Origin: Arthrobacter cryoconiti
Lineage (GTDB): Bacteria; Actinomycetota; Actinomycetes; Actinomycetales; Micrococcaceae
Reading direction: 5' to 3'
NCBI RefSeq assembly: GCF_020905375.1
Contig: NZ_JAJJBU010000004.1
Location: 1 to 64,000, forward strand
DNA: 64,000 nucleotides
Shown: piece by piece, positions 41,789 to 50,582 of the stretch
How positions within the stretch are numbered: the stretch's first letter is position 1
Layout: each line of letters starts with the position of its first letter
Notes under the pieces: model-generated
Seen by the model: the letters and a program-made list of their open reading frames with translations, nothing else
Told to the model about the DNA's origin: nothing
Databases searched by the model: none
Translations under genes and position numbers: made by a program

Positions 41789-43377
41789 TGCCTCCCGTAC
41801 TCACAAAATTTATGGGCGGCGCGCAAACAACGCTCAAAGGCTTTAGCATTGCCCAGCGCACGCTAGCGGTTATTGGTGTGGCAGTTTTGGTACTTGGTGC
41901 CGTGGCTCTAGGATCCTGGTTGAGCCGGCCCACCTATGCGCCACTGTTCTCTGGCATTGCCGCCGCCGATGCCAGCGCCATTGTTGCCCAACTGAAGACG
42001 GATAACGTTCCGTACCAGCTATCAAACGGCGGCTCCACCATTCTGGTCCCGGATGCCAATGTCTATGAAGAGCGGCTCAAAGCAGCCTCCGCTGGTTTGC
42101 CCGCTGCCACCACGGGCGGGTATTCACTCTTGGATTCCATGGGGGTGACGTCCTCTGAATTCCAACAAAACGTCACGTACAAGAGGGCCATGGAAGGGGA
42201 GCTGGCTAAGACCATCATGGCCATGAATGGCGTGCAGAACGCATCAGTGAAGCTGGCTATCCCGGAACGCACGGTGTTTACAGCAACAAAGACGGATCCA
42301 ACAGCGTCCGTCTTTGTTGAAACCTCCGCCTCCACGCAGCTTTCCACGGATCAGGTGGAGGCTGTGGTGCACTTGGTATCCTCAGCGGTGGAAGGCTTGA
42401 AGCCGACGAATGTTTCGGTTGTGGACTCCAAAGGCACCGTTTTATCCGCAGCGGGCGCAGCAGCAGGTGGCGGGGCAGCTAAGAGTGCCACGGAGTATGA
42501 AAAACGCACTTCGCTGGCTGTTCAGACCATGCTGGATCGTGTACTGGGGCCGGGTAACTCCACCGTGTCATTGACGGCGGCCATGGACAATTCTTCGTCG
42601 GAAGTTCTCAAAGAATCGTTTGCAGCCCCTGCCAACGTTCCAGCACTCAATGAATCCAGCAGTTCCAATAAGTCCACTAATGGTACCGGTACGGGAGCCG
42701 GAGTACTGGGGCCGGATAACATCGCCGTTCCCAGCGGAACGGCTGGCGGCACCACGGAATCCAACAGTGCCACCAAAAATAATGCCGTGGATAAGACCAC
42801 TGCCAACACCACCGTCCCGGCTGGAAATCTGCAAAAACAGTCACTTGCCGTAGCTGTCGACGCCGGTGCGGCCCAGAAAGTGGACGCAGCGACTTTGACG
42901 GACATGGTGGTTGCAGCGGCCGGTATTGACCGGGCCCGAGGTGACGTCGTCACAGTGAAAGTGGTGCCGTTCTCCACTGCCCAAGCCGACGCCGCGAAGT
43001 CTGCGCTGGACGCCGCTAAAGCCGACGCGAACGCAGCAGCGACGGCCAAGACTTGGCAAACAATACTTATCAGTGCCCTGGCTGTTCTCCTGATCGCTTT
43101 GGCCCTGATCCTTTACGCCAGGAAGAACCGGCGCCAGGTGCGTCAGTTGGTGGACTTGGGCGAACGCAAGGAAGCGCTCTCGCAACTGGATTCCCTCTCC
43201 ATCACCTCTCCGGAAACCACCACCTTGCCAGCCATTGACGAGCCGGTTGCACTGCCCGCTGTGGAGAACAGCGATGTGGATTCCAAGCGTGCCTCCATCA
43301 ACGCTTTGGCCATGGCAGACCCGGCAAAAGCTGCCGGGTTACTGCGCACACTGATGGATGAACGGACCACGGTGTGA
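41788..43377 (+). CDS. fliF: MS-ring protein FliF
   Basis: The 529-residue protein has a first membrane helix (residues 25-45), a YscJ-like periplasmic domain (LFSGIAAADASAIVAQLKTDNVPYQL; VKLAIPERTVFT), a Ser/Asn-rich stretch and a second helix (TILISALAVLLIALALILYA). The C-terminal tail binds FliG. It forms the MS ring in the membrane. Confidence 0.95.
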   Translation: MPPVLTKFMGGAQTTLKGFSIAQRTLAVIGVAVLVLGAVALGSWLSRPTYAPLFSGIAAADASAIVAQLKTDNVPYQLSNGGSTILVPDANVYEERLKAASAGLPAATTGGYSLLDSMGVTSSEFQQNVTYKRAMEGELAKTIMAMNGVQNASVKLAIPERTVFTATKTDPTASVFVETSASTQLSTDQVEAVVHLVSSAVEGLKPTNVSVVDSKGTVLSAAGAAAGGGAAKSATEYEKRTSLAVQTMLDRVLGPGNSTVSLTAAMDNSSSEVLKESFAAPANVPALNESSSSNKSTNGTGTGAGVLGPDNIAVPSGTAGGTTESNSATKNNAVDKTTANTTVPAGNLQKQSLAVAVDAGAAQKVDAATLTDMVVAAAGIDRARGDVVTVKVVPFSTAQADAAKSALDAAKADANAAATAKTWQTILISALAVLLIALALILYARKNRRQVRQLVDLGERKEALSQLDSLSITSPETTTLPAIDEPVALPAVENSDVDSKRASINALAMADPAKAAGLLRTLMDERTTV

Positions 43378-44414
43378 GCGCGCACGCGGACTTTGCCATC
43401 AAGTCGTTGCCGTCTCTGAGCGGTGCACAGAAAGCCGCGGCCGTGCTCATGCAATTGAGCCGGGACGCGGCGGCCGCCGTCATGGGACATCTCAACGACG
43501 AGGAGGCCGAGGCAATTGCCACCGAGATTGTGCGCATGCGCCGGGTCCAGCCCCAGGTCGCCGACGCGGTCATTGAGGAAATTCATAACCTAGCGGTGAG
43601 CGGACGTACGGCTGCTCTGGGAGGCAAGGAGTTCGCTGCAGGACTTCTGGAAGCATCATTTGGTTCAGAACGTGCTGCTGGGCTCATGGATCGACTCGCT
43701 GCAGACGTGGTCGGAAAACGTTTTGAATTCCTAGACAACGCCGGTCCCGCTCAGGTGATGTCCTTGTTAGAAGGCGAACTGCCACAGACGATCGCCTTGG
43801 TCCTGGCTCACTTAAACCCCGAGACCGCTTCAGCGTCTTTGAGCGCAATGCTGCCGTCCGCGCGGACCGAAGTGGCCCAGGCGATCGCTGCCATGGGACC
43901 TGCTGCGCCGGAAGCTGTCGATTTGGTGGCAGAGACACTCAAGCAAAAGGCTGCGGCGATGGTCGCTCCAAGGGCGCGGCGCGCGGCAATTGGTGGCGTA
44001 CAACCGCTTGTGGACATCATCAACCGGGCCGACAGCACCACCGAAAAAGCATTGATGGATGACCTTGCGATCCGCAATCCCGGCCTTGCCGCGGAGCTTC
44101 GGGAGAAGATGCTGGGATTGGCAGATCTAATTCGCTTTGCTGGCACCGATGTGCAAAAGGTGCTCCGCGGGATCGAGCCCATCACCTTGGCCATGGCTTT
44201 CAAGGGGATGGCGGCCGATGCAGAAGGGGTGATCCGTGAGAATATCTCCGAGCGTAATCGTGAACTCCTTGACTCCGAGATCGAAGCTCTTGGCGCCGTA
44301 CGTTCCTCCGACGCTGCCGGTGCCCAGGCTCAGATCGTTCGTTCAATGCGTTCGCTGTTCGCCAATGGGGAAATCACGTTGCGCGAAGATGACGGGGCGG
44401 ACGATGAGCACTAG
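43374..44414 (+). CDS. fliG: Motor switch protein FliG
   Basis: The 346-residue protein has FliG signatures: SGAQKAAAVLMQLSRDAAAAVMGHL, a middle GELPQTIALVLAHLNPETA and the C-terminal GVQPLVDIINRADSTTEKALMDDL and ELREKMLGLADLIRFAGTDVQKVLRGI. It transmits torque in the switch. A GTG at 43374 overlaps the fliF stop. Confidence 0.95.
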   Translation: MSAHADFAIKSLPSLSGAQKAAAVLMQLSRDAAAAVMGHLNDEEAEAIATEIVRMRRVQPQVADAVIEEIHNLAVSGRTAALGGKEFAAGLLEASFGSERAAGLMDRLAADVVGKRFEFLDNAGPAQVMSLLEGELPQTIALVLAHLNPETASASLSAMLPSARTEVAQAIAAMGPAAPEAVDLVAETLKQKAAAMVAPRARRAAIGGVQPLVDIINRADSTTEKALMDDLAIRNPGLAAELREKMLGLADLIRFAGTDVQKVLRGIEPITLAMAFKGMAADAEGVIRENISERNRELLDSEIEALGAVRSSDAAGAQAQIVRSMRSLFANGEITLREDDGADDEH

Positions 44415-45132
44415 TCGCGCCGTTGGAACCGTTCCGGTGGCCTTCCCCAGGGTCGCAACCGGGGTCGGAAAAGATGAAGATCAGGCCAGAACGCGTGGTT
44501 TCACGCAGGGTCATGCTGCCGGATACACGGCTGGACTGCGCCATGCTGCGCAGGAGACCGGAGAACTACGACGTGAGCTGACGACCCGGCACGCAGCGCT
44601 TGAGGAGGAGTTGCGTTCAACCACCACTGTTGAGTTGGCGGCAGTTGTGCGCGCAGCTTCGGCGCTGGCGCAGGCGTCGCTACCGGTGCTCGCGGACGCC
44701 GAACAAACGTTGATGGAATGTGCGCTGGCTCTAGCGGGTGCGGTTGTTCACCGGGAGGTGTACGACGCCGGTTCCTCCGCACGCGTGGCACTAGCCCGTG
44801 CGCTTGCCGGACTGGACGCGAATCAGGAATCCGGAGATGGACCCCATGAAGGTATCCGGGTCCGCATGAACCCCGTTGATGCGCAGGCTCTGGAAGCTGC
44901 GGCGCGAAGAACTTCTTCGACAGGAGTGCTTGCTAATTCTAAAGAACATGACCCCGACGTTGATTCGTTGACGCCCGTTGAGCCCGTCTCGCTGGCTGGA
45001 TTGGTCATTGTTCCGGACGCTGCCTTGGCTCCCGGCGATTCCGTAGCGGAATACCCTGACGGTTTTCTGGACGCCCGAATCACGAGCGCGCTTGAACGGG
45101 CGCGCCGGGCATTGCTGGGAGAGAGCATATGA
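44404..45132 (+). CDS. fliH: FliH-type export ATPase regulator
   Basis: The 242-residue protein has a Glu/Arg-rich coiled coil (LRRELTTRHAALEEELRSTT) and a C-terminal globular domain (LVIVPDAALAPGDSVAEYPDGFLDARITSALERARRAL) with the FliH end pattern. It holds FliI at the export gate. The ATG at 44404 overlaps fliG; the longer upstream frame is a shadow. Confidence 0.82.
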   Translation: MSTSRAVGTVPVAFPRVATGVGKDEDQARTRGFTQGHAAGYTAGLRHAAQETGELRRELTTRHAALEEELRSTTTVELAAVVRAASALAQASLPVLADAEQTLMECALALAGAVVHREVYDAGSSARVALARALAGLDANQESGDGPHEGIRVRMNPVDAQALEAAARRTSSTGVLANSKEHDPDVDSLTPVEPVSLAGLVIVPDAALAPGDSVAEYPDGFLDARITSALERARRALLGESI

Positions 45133-46493
45133 GTCCGGGGGGCGTCGGCACGCCGACCCTGACTCCTCGAGGAACTGAGCGATTGGCTGCGGCGCTTCGC
45201 GCGGCAGCACCCCAGCGGGTAGGCACCGTGACCGCCGTCGTCGGTCTGGGTGCCCAAGTCAGTGGACTTCGCTGCGCCGTCGGGGAACTGGTAGGCATCT
45301 ACTCTGCCAACTCGCCGGAAGCGGCCGTTATGGACGCTGAGGTGGTCGCTGTGGGTAGAGATGCATTGACCATTATGCCGCTGGGTCCAATGGCTGGACT
45401 GGCCTATGGAGACTTGGTTCGTGCGCGCACCGAGCCACTACTGGTTCCCACTGGTACGGGTTTGTTGGGCCGTGTTTTGGACGGGTTGGGCCGGCCGATT
45501 GACGGGCTGGGACCTCTTGCGCACAGCGTTGGCGTGTCAATGGATAATAGTGCCCCGAATTCCATGGAACGTACCCGCATTAGAACCCCGTTGAGCACTG
45601 GTGTGCGGGTCATGGATACGCTAACGACTGTGGGTCGTGGCCAGCGTATGGGCTTGTTTGCCGGCTCCGGCGTTGGCAAGTCATCGTTGCTTTCCATGAT
45701 TGCCCGCGGCACCGAGGCGCAGGTTTCCGTGATCGCGCTGGTGGGAGAGCGGGGCCGCGAAGTACGCGAGTTCCTCGAAGATGATCTGGGCGCAGAGGGC
45801 CTGGCCCGTTCCATCGTGGTGGTTGCCACAAGCGATGAGCCGGCGTTGGTCCGTATGCGGGCGGCTTTCACCGCCACCCGGATTGCCGAGTCCTTTCGCG
45901 ACGCCGGCGCAGACGTAGTCCTCATGATGGACTCGCTGACGCGTGTTGCCATGGCGCAACGCGAAATTGGTCTCTCCGTAGGTGAGCCACCCGCCACTCG
46001 CGGATATCCGCCGTCGACCTTTTCGCTGCTGGCGCGGCTGCTGGAGCGGGCAGGAACAGACAAGACTGGCTCCGTCACAGGTTTGTACACGGTATTGGTG
46101 GACGGCGATGATCACAATGAGCCCATTGCCGATGCAGTCCGTTCGCTGCTGGACGGCCATGTGGTCCTGGACCGCAAATTGGCCGTGGCTGGTCACTTTC
46201 CTTCGGTAGATGCGCTGGCATCTATCTCCAGAGTCGCCTCCAAAGTGTGCACGGCGGAGCAAAAACATGATGCGGCAGTGCTTCGCCGGGTTCTGGCAGC
46301 GCGGAGAAACGCCCAAGACCTCATCGACGTCGGCGCCTACCAAACGGGTTCAAACCCGTTGATAGACGCGGCATTGGTCCATGAAACTGCCATCAACAAT
46401 TTTTTGCAACAAGATCTTGAACACCAGGTTCCTGCAGATGCGTCCTGGGCCGCATTGCATTCCCTGGTTGACATGTTTGGAGGGCTCCCATGA
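45129..46493 (+). CDS. fliI: Flagellar export ATPase FliI
   Basis: The 454-residue protein has the F1-beta-like fold: Walker A (FAGSGVGKSS, about residue 180), Walker B (DVVLMMDSLTRVAMAQREI) and the PPATRGYPPSTFSLLARLLERAG signature. It powers flagellar type III export. The start overlaps the fliH stop by 4 bp. Confidence 0.96.
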   Translation: MSPGGVGTPTLTPRGTERLAAALRAAAPQRVGTVTAVVGLGAQVSGLRCAVGELVGIYSANSPEAAVMDAEVVAVGRDALTIMPLGPMAGLAYGDLVRARTEPLLVPTGTGLLGRVLDGLGRPIDGLGPLAHSVGVSMDNSAPNSMERTRIRTPLSTGVRVMDTLTTVGRGQRMGLFAGSGVGKSSLLSMIARGTEAQVSVIALVGERGREVREFLEDDLGAEGLARSIVVVATSDEPALVRMRAAFTATRIAESFRDAGADVVLMMDSLTRVAMAQREIGLSVGEPPATRGYPPSTFSLLARLLERAGTDKTGSVTGLYTVLVDGDDHNEPIADAVRSLLDGHVVLDRKLAVAGHFPSVDALASISRVASKVCTAEQKHDAAVLRRVLAARRNAQDLIDVGAYQTGSNPLIDAALVHETAINNFLQQDLEHQVPADASWAALHSLVDMFGGLP

Positions 46494-46909
46494 CCGCCGC
46501 TTTTAGACTTGCTGGTTTGCTACGTTTCCGTAAGCTGCAGGAAGACCAGGCATCGGCAACACTCGCGCGGGCCAATGGCAAGCGGCGAACTCATGCCGTA
46601 CGTACGGCGCAGGCGCTGGGAGAGCTTGCAGAGACCGCTTCCCAAGCAGCCACGGCTACAGCCTTGAGCGCATCAGCTGCTGCGCGTGCCGCCTCGCGCA
46701 GCATGCTGCACGAATTCTCCGGGTTGGCCGCAGCCCTTGATGCCAGTGCTCATACCGCGCAGGAAGATCTGGTGGTGGCCAAAATGGCGGCGAGTTCACT
46801 CACGAAACTTGCCGAACGCCACGAAGCGGCCGCGGGAAAGGCGAATCTTGCTGAGGAGCAGCGCTTTCTTGACGAATTGGCAGCAAGCAAGCGGACGGAC
46901 ATGCCATGA
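46490..46909 (+). CDS. fliJ: FliJ-like coiled-coil protein
   Basis: The 139-residue protein begins MTAAFRLAGLLRFRKLQEDQA and is a continuous Ala-rich coiled coil, as in FliJ, the stalk between FliI and FlhA. Sequence similarity is weak; position between fliI and fliK supports it. Start and end overlap neighbours by 4 bp. Confidence 0.75.
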   Translation: MTAAFRLAGLLRFRKLQEDQASATLARANGKRRTHAVRTAQALGELAETASQAATATALSASAAARAASRSMLHEFSGLAAALDASAHTAQEDLVVAKMAASSLTKLAERHEAAAGKANLAEEQRFLDELAASKRTDMP

Positions 46910-48489
46910 GCGCCGTCGCAACAAGCACTGCGCTGCCGCTTGCCAAGGGGGCATCTGTGTCCGCAACCCGATCCGGTCTTGCTGATAGCCACGAGGACGC
47001 CTCGGGTCGTAGTTTTGCAGCACGACTCCACCAAGCGCTTGACGGCGCCGGTGACACCACCTCGAATACCGGAAGTCCGGGCGGAGCTGGTGCGGGTTCG
47101 GGCGCCGCTGCGCCGGCCACCGCTGCGCCAAGCATATCGACGGATAAAGTCAAAGACTCCGCGGCAGACGCTGGTGGTCAGGTTGGCGCATCAGCGAACC
47201 CTGCTGTGCCAGCTCCCCAGAACCCAGCTGTGCTGCCGGGCAACCTTGCCTTGAACGTGCACGAGCCAACAGATTCGGGCGCCGCCATAGGTATTGCGTC
47301 TGTGGTCGGTAGCTCTGCTGGTAGTGCCGTGACAGGTGTCGTTTCATCCGGCGGACCGGGGACATCGCTCGATCCGACAGCGTCCACGCGGACGGCAGCT
47401 GCCCCGACGGCGGGTCAAGCTGGAGCAGCGGCTGGTGCAATGGCGGATTCGCAAGCTGCTGTCACGTCCGGTGGGACATCAGCTGCCTCGACGGCGGGTC
47501 AAGCTGGAACAGCCGCGGGTACAGCGGTGGATTCGCAAGTTGCCATCACGCCCGGTGGGACATCCGCGCAGTCCACGAATGCCCCAGCCACGTCCGCGCA
47601 GCAGTTCGCAACCCCGATGACAGCGGCTGCTGCGAACGCCGGGGCAGGGGCGGGCTTTGGAACGCCGGCGCCATCAACGGTTTCGATGCCCGCGACGTCA
47701 ACCAAGGCGGCATCCACTGTTTCGTCCGGTACTGTTTCGCCCGGCACTGTTTCGCCCGGCACTGCTGGGTCGATTTCTGGCTCGGCCGCATCTCCTGCGC
47801 CAACATCCCTAGCTGGCGATATTCTTGGCGCGGCGGCAACCGTTGACGCCTCTGCGGCCCCCGAAGTAACAGCGGCCTCCGCATTAACAGCGGACGCCGG
47901 CGCGCAACGCAAGCCAAGCGACGCCGTCGTACTCCCGGCACCCACCGTCGAACTGAACACCCTGACAGCCCTGGGGCACCAAGCGCCGGCGCCAAACTCT
48001 GTTTCGGCCCCTGTGCAGGCTCCGGCGCCCGTGGTGGCCGTACCCACCGCGGTGCCTTTGACGGAGCAGCTCTCCCGGCCGATTTTCCAGCTTGCCACTG
48101 GGGCTGGCGGAACGCAGGTCATGACTGTGCAGGTGGTTCCGGATTCATTGGGTCCGGTCACTGTCCGCGCCCACTTGGCGGGCGATGGTGTGCGGATCGA
48201 GCTTCTCGCGGCCACTGATGCGGGTAGGGACGGGCTTCGGCTGATCCTGAACGACCTCAAACGCGACCTCGCGGCACAGGGCGTGTCTTCGAGCATGGAG
48301 CTCTCAAGTTCTCTCAACGATGGAGGGGCGCCGGGGCGTCAGCAAGCGTTTGACCGCGGTGGACCCGTGCCCTTTGGCGGATCACCCGGGATCCGGAACG
48401 CGGAAGTAGGCCGCCTAGGCAGGTCCCCACAAGGGCTGGCGTCCTCGCCGCATGGAATCTCCAGTACTCAACTCGACATCACGGTATAG
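46906..48489 (+). CDS. fliK: Hook-length control protein FliK
   Basis: The 527-residue protein has a long Ala/Ser/Thr/Pro/Gly-rich ruler region (about residues 1-370) and a C-terminal Flg_hook-type domain (TQVMTVQVVPDSLGPVTVRAHLAGDGVRIELLAATD). It measures hook length and switches export. The ruler holds an 84-bp direct duplication and shorter repeats (SPGTVSPGTAG). No membrane segment. Confidence 0.85.
   Translation: MSAVATSTALPLAKGASVSATRSGLADSHEDASGRSFAARLHQALDGAGDTTSNTGSPGGAGAGSGAAAPATAAPSISTDKVKDSAADAGGQVGASANPAVPAPQNPAVLPGNLALNVHEPTDSGAAIGIASVVGSSAGSAVTGVVSSGGPGTSLDPTASTRTAAAPTAGQAGAAAGAMADSQAAVTSGGTSAASTAGQAGTAAGTAVDSQVAITPGGTSAQSTNAPATSAQQFATPMTAAAANAGAGAGFGTPAPSTVSMPATSTKAASTVSSGTVSPGTVSPGTAGSISGSAASPAPTSLAGDILGAAATVDASAAPEVTAASALTADAGAQRKPSDAVVLPAPTVELNTLTALGHQAPAPNSVSAPVQAPAPVVAVPTAVPLTEQLSRPIFQLATGAGGTQVMTVQVVPDSLGPVTVRAHLAGDGVRIELLAATDAGRDGLRLILNDLKRDLAAQGVSSSMELSSSLNDGGAPGRQQAFDRGGPVPFGGSPGIRNAEVGRLGRSPQGLASSPHGISSTQLDITV
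47406..47573 (+). repeat. 84-bp tandem duplication in fliK
   Basis: Two adjacent in-frame 84-bp units begin GACGGCGGGTCAAGCTGGA at 47406 and again at 47490. They encode two 28-residue copies (TAGQAGAAAGAMADSQ... and TAGQAGTAAGTAVDSQ...). Confidence 0.85.
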
Positions 48490-48504
48490 AAAAGGAGCGT
48501 CACC

Positions 48505-48927
48505 ATCAGTAACGACCCCATTGCCCCAGCCGCGGTAGTCACCGGCCTCTACAGCTCCAACGCTGCCTCACGCACGCCCAAACAATCCATGGACTCGGAG
48601 GTGTTCATGCACCTGCTGGTGACCCAGCTGCGCAACCAGGATCCCTCGTCCCCCATGGATACGAATCAGATGATCAGCCAAACCACGCAGTTGGCCACCA
48701 TGGAAAAACTGACGAACATGGAAAAAACTTCTGTGGAGAACTTTTCCCTTCAAATGCGGGCAGTAGCGGCCGCGACGCTGGGTCAGACGATCTCCTGGAA
48801 AGACGCCGACGGCACCGAACACAGCGGTGTGGCGGAGTCAGTCTCGTTCGCTAAAGGTGTTCCGCAGGTGAAGGTGGGCGAGCACGAAGTAGCCCTGGAC
48901 ATTATCTCCGGCATCGGCACAAAGTAA
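48505..48927 (+). CDS. flgD: Hook-capping protein FlgD, apparent AUC start
   Basis: About 141 residues. The core DSEVFMHLLVTQLRNQDPSSPMD and TNQMISQTTQLATMEKLT is FlgD, the hook cap. An in-frame ATG occurs only at 48589, immediately before this core. Upstream the frame stays open to 48490 and encodes ISNDPIAPAAVVTGLYSSNA, and a strong AAAAGGAG ends 7 nt before an ATC codon at 48505. So translation most likely begins at ATC (AUC), a rare start, or the sequence has an ATG-to-ATC change. It is short because the C-terminal FlgD domains are reduced (SAVAESVSFAKGVPQVKVG). Confidence 0.75.
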   Translation: MSNDPIAPAAVVTGLYSSNAASRTPKQSMDSEVFMHLLVTQLRNQDPSSPMDTNQMISQTTQLATMEKLTNMEKTSVENFSLQMRAVAAATLGQTISWKDADGTEHSGVAESVSFAKGVPQVKVGEHEVALDIISGIGTK

Positions 48928-48981
48928 ACAACTTCTCCACTTGTAGTTCCACCTCTCACCCGGCATAGAAGGGCTCCACCC

Positions 48982-50154
48982 ATGCTTCGCTCACTGTATT
49001 CAGGTATCTCCGGCCTCCGCGCACACCAGACAATGCTCGACGTCACCGGCAACAACATTGCCAACGTCAACACTGCTGGCTTCAAAGGTTCTAGTGTGCA
49101 ATTTCAGGACACCTTGTCCCAGCTGACCCGTGGGGGCTCTGCCGCGCAAGGCGCCAACGGTGGCACCAACCCGGCCCAGGTAGGCCTCGGCGTGCAGGTG
49201 GCCGCCATCTCCACGAACTTCGCTCAGGGCTCGGCTCAAGCGACCGGACGATCCACAGACATGATGATCGCCGGCGACGGCTTCTTCGTCGTCAGCAAGG
49301 GCGGTCAGCAGTCCTACGCCCGGGCAGGCGCCTTTGACTTTGACTCCCGCGGTCGGTTGGTTTCCCCGGACGGAGCGTTGCTGCAAGGATGGCCAGCCGT
49401 CAATGGACAAATTAACTCGGGGGGTGCTTTGGGAGACATCCGGATCTCCAAAGACATGACGGCGCCGGCAGCCGCGACCTCCCAAGCCAAGCTGGGTGGC
49501 AATCTGCCCAGCGACGCCGTGGTCCCGGAGCAAATCGTCCGCGACATTCAGGTCTTCGACAACACCGGCAAGGCACGCAACCTGGCCCTGACGTTCACCA
49601 AGAACGCAACGGGCTGGGACGTGGCTGCCGCAGATGAAAACGGTGCCACAGGAGCAATCGCGTTGCAATTTAGTGGTGGCGCACTGACCTCTGTTGGCAC
49701 CATGGCAGTTGGTGGCATCACTGTAGACATGACCGCACTCACCGGCAACGCGGGGGCCAAAACCGTTGCAGTGACCACGAAAGACGGTAACGCGGCCGGG
49801 ACCTTGGAATCATTTGCCATGGGCACCGACGGAACGCTGACGGGAACCTTTAGCAATGGACAAAACGTGGTGGTCGGCCAGGTTGCTCTGGCCAACTTCA
49901 CTAACCCCGGTGGTTTGGAAAAGACCGGCTCTTCGAGCTACCGAGCCACCGCCTCTTCGGGCACGGCAACCATCGGACAGGCCGGCCAAGGAGGCTTGGG
50001 TGAACTGACCAGTGGCTACGTGGAGATGTCCAATGTGGATCTCTCCCAAGAATTCACCAACCTGATCGTTGCCCAGCGCGGATTCCAAGCTAATGCGCGC
50101 ATCATCACCACTTCGGACGAGGTCCTGCAGGAGCTAACCCAGCTCAAGCGCTAG
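48982..50154 (+). CDS. flgE: Flagellar hook protein FlgE
   Basis: The 390-residue protein begins MLRSLYSGISGLRAHQTMLDV with NNIANVNTAGFKGSSVQFQD and ends GYVEMSNVDLSQEFTNLIVAQRGFQANARIITTSDEVLQEL, as FlgE/FlgG-type proteins do; the size fits the hook. AGAAGGG precedes the ATG. It is followed directly by a terminator with a promoter in it. Confidence 0.93.
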   Translation: MLRSLYSGISGLRAHQTMLDVTGNNIANVNTAGFKGSSVQFQDTLSQLTRGGSAAQGANGGTNPAQVGLGVQVAAISTNFAQGSAQATGRSTDMMIAGDGFFVVSKGGQQSYARAGAFDFDSRGRLVSPDGALLQGWPAVNGQINSGGALGDIRISKDMTAPAAATSQAKLGGNLPSDAVVPEQIVRDIQVFDNTGKARNLALTFTKNATGWDVAAADENGATGAIALQFSGGALTSVGTMAVGGITVDMTALTGNAGAKTVAVTTKDGNAAGTLESFAMGTDGTLTGTFSNGQNVVVGQVALANFTNPGGLEKTGSSSYRATASSGTATIGQAGQGGLGELTSGYVEMSNVDLSQEFTNLIVAQRGFQANARIITTSDEVLQELTQLKR

Positions 50155-50161
50155 TGCTGAT

Positions 50162-50190
50162 CCCGCCCCATTCCTAACGGTTGGGGCGGG
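50162..50190 (+). terminator. flgE terminator hairpin
   Basis: CCCGCCCCA / TGGGGCGGG form a perfect 9-bp stem with an 11-nt loop, 7 bp after the flgE stop. No T-run follows. The loop and right arm contain the next promoter. Confidence 0.65.
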
Positions 50191-50201
50191 GTGGCCGACA
50201 G
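50173..50201 (+). promoter_or_regulatory. Sigma-28-like promoter of flbD-motAB
   Basis: CCTAACG, 14 bp, GCCGACAG. It overlaps the flgE terminator hairpin. The predicted start is about 45 nt before the flbD ATG. Confidence 0.72.
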
Positions 50202-50252
50202 TGGTGGCTGTACGCGGTTGACGCCGTGCAGGTACGCGAAAAGGATGCGCCG

Positions 50253-50579
50253 ATGATAATTGTGACCCGCCTGGATGGCCGGCACTTTGCGGTGAACCCG
50301 GACCTCGTTGAGCGTATTTTTGAATCCCCTGACACCACCCTGGTCATGGCAGACGGTGGACGGTTTATCGTCACCGAAACCATGGCGGATGTCATCGAGA
50401 AAATTGCCCGCTTCCGAGCCCGGGTAATCGCGATTGCCTACAACGCTCCTGATGACAGCGACGACACCGACGACGATACCGACGGCGAGGTGAGCGTTCC
50501 GGATGGACGTGGCTCGCCGCGTCTGAGCATCATCCACCCTGCTGGGACACCCGGCGGAACCAATATTGGCAGGGCGTAA
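50253..50579 (+). CDS. flbD: FlbD family protein
   Basis: The 108-residue protein begins MIIVTRLDGRHFAVNPDLVERI, with ESPDTTLVMADGGRFIVTET, the FlbD pattern. FlbD proteins of Gram-positive bacteria lie in flagellar operons; their function is uncertain. The acidic C-terminal tail is extra. AAAGGA is 6 nt before the ATG. Confidence 0.85.
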   Translation: MIIVTRLDGRHFAVNPDLVERIFESPDTTLVMADGGRFIVTETMADVIEKIARFRARVIAIAYNAPDDSDDTDDDTDGEVSVPDGRGSPRLSIIHPAGTPGGTNIGRA

Positions 50580-50582
50580 ACC

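Noticed and set aside
44236-44403. Longer start for fliH
   Set aside because: This region is fully inside fliG; the ATG at 44404 overlaps only the fliG stop region and fits the operon style.
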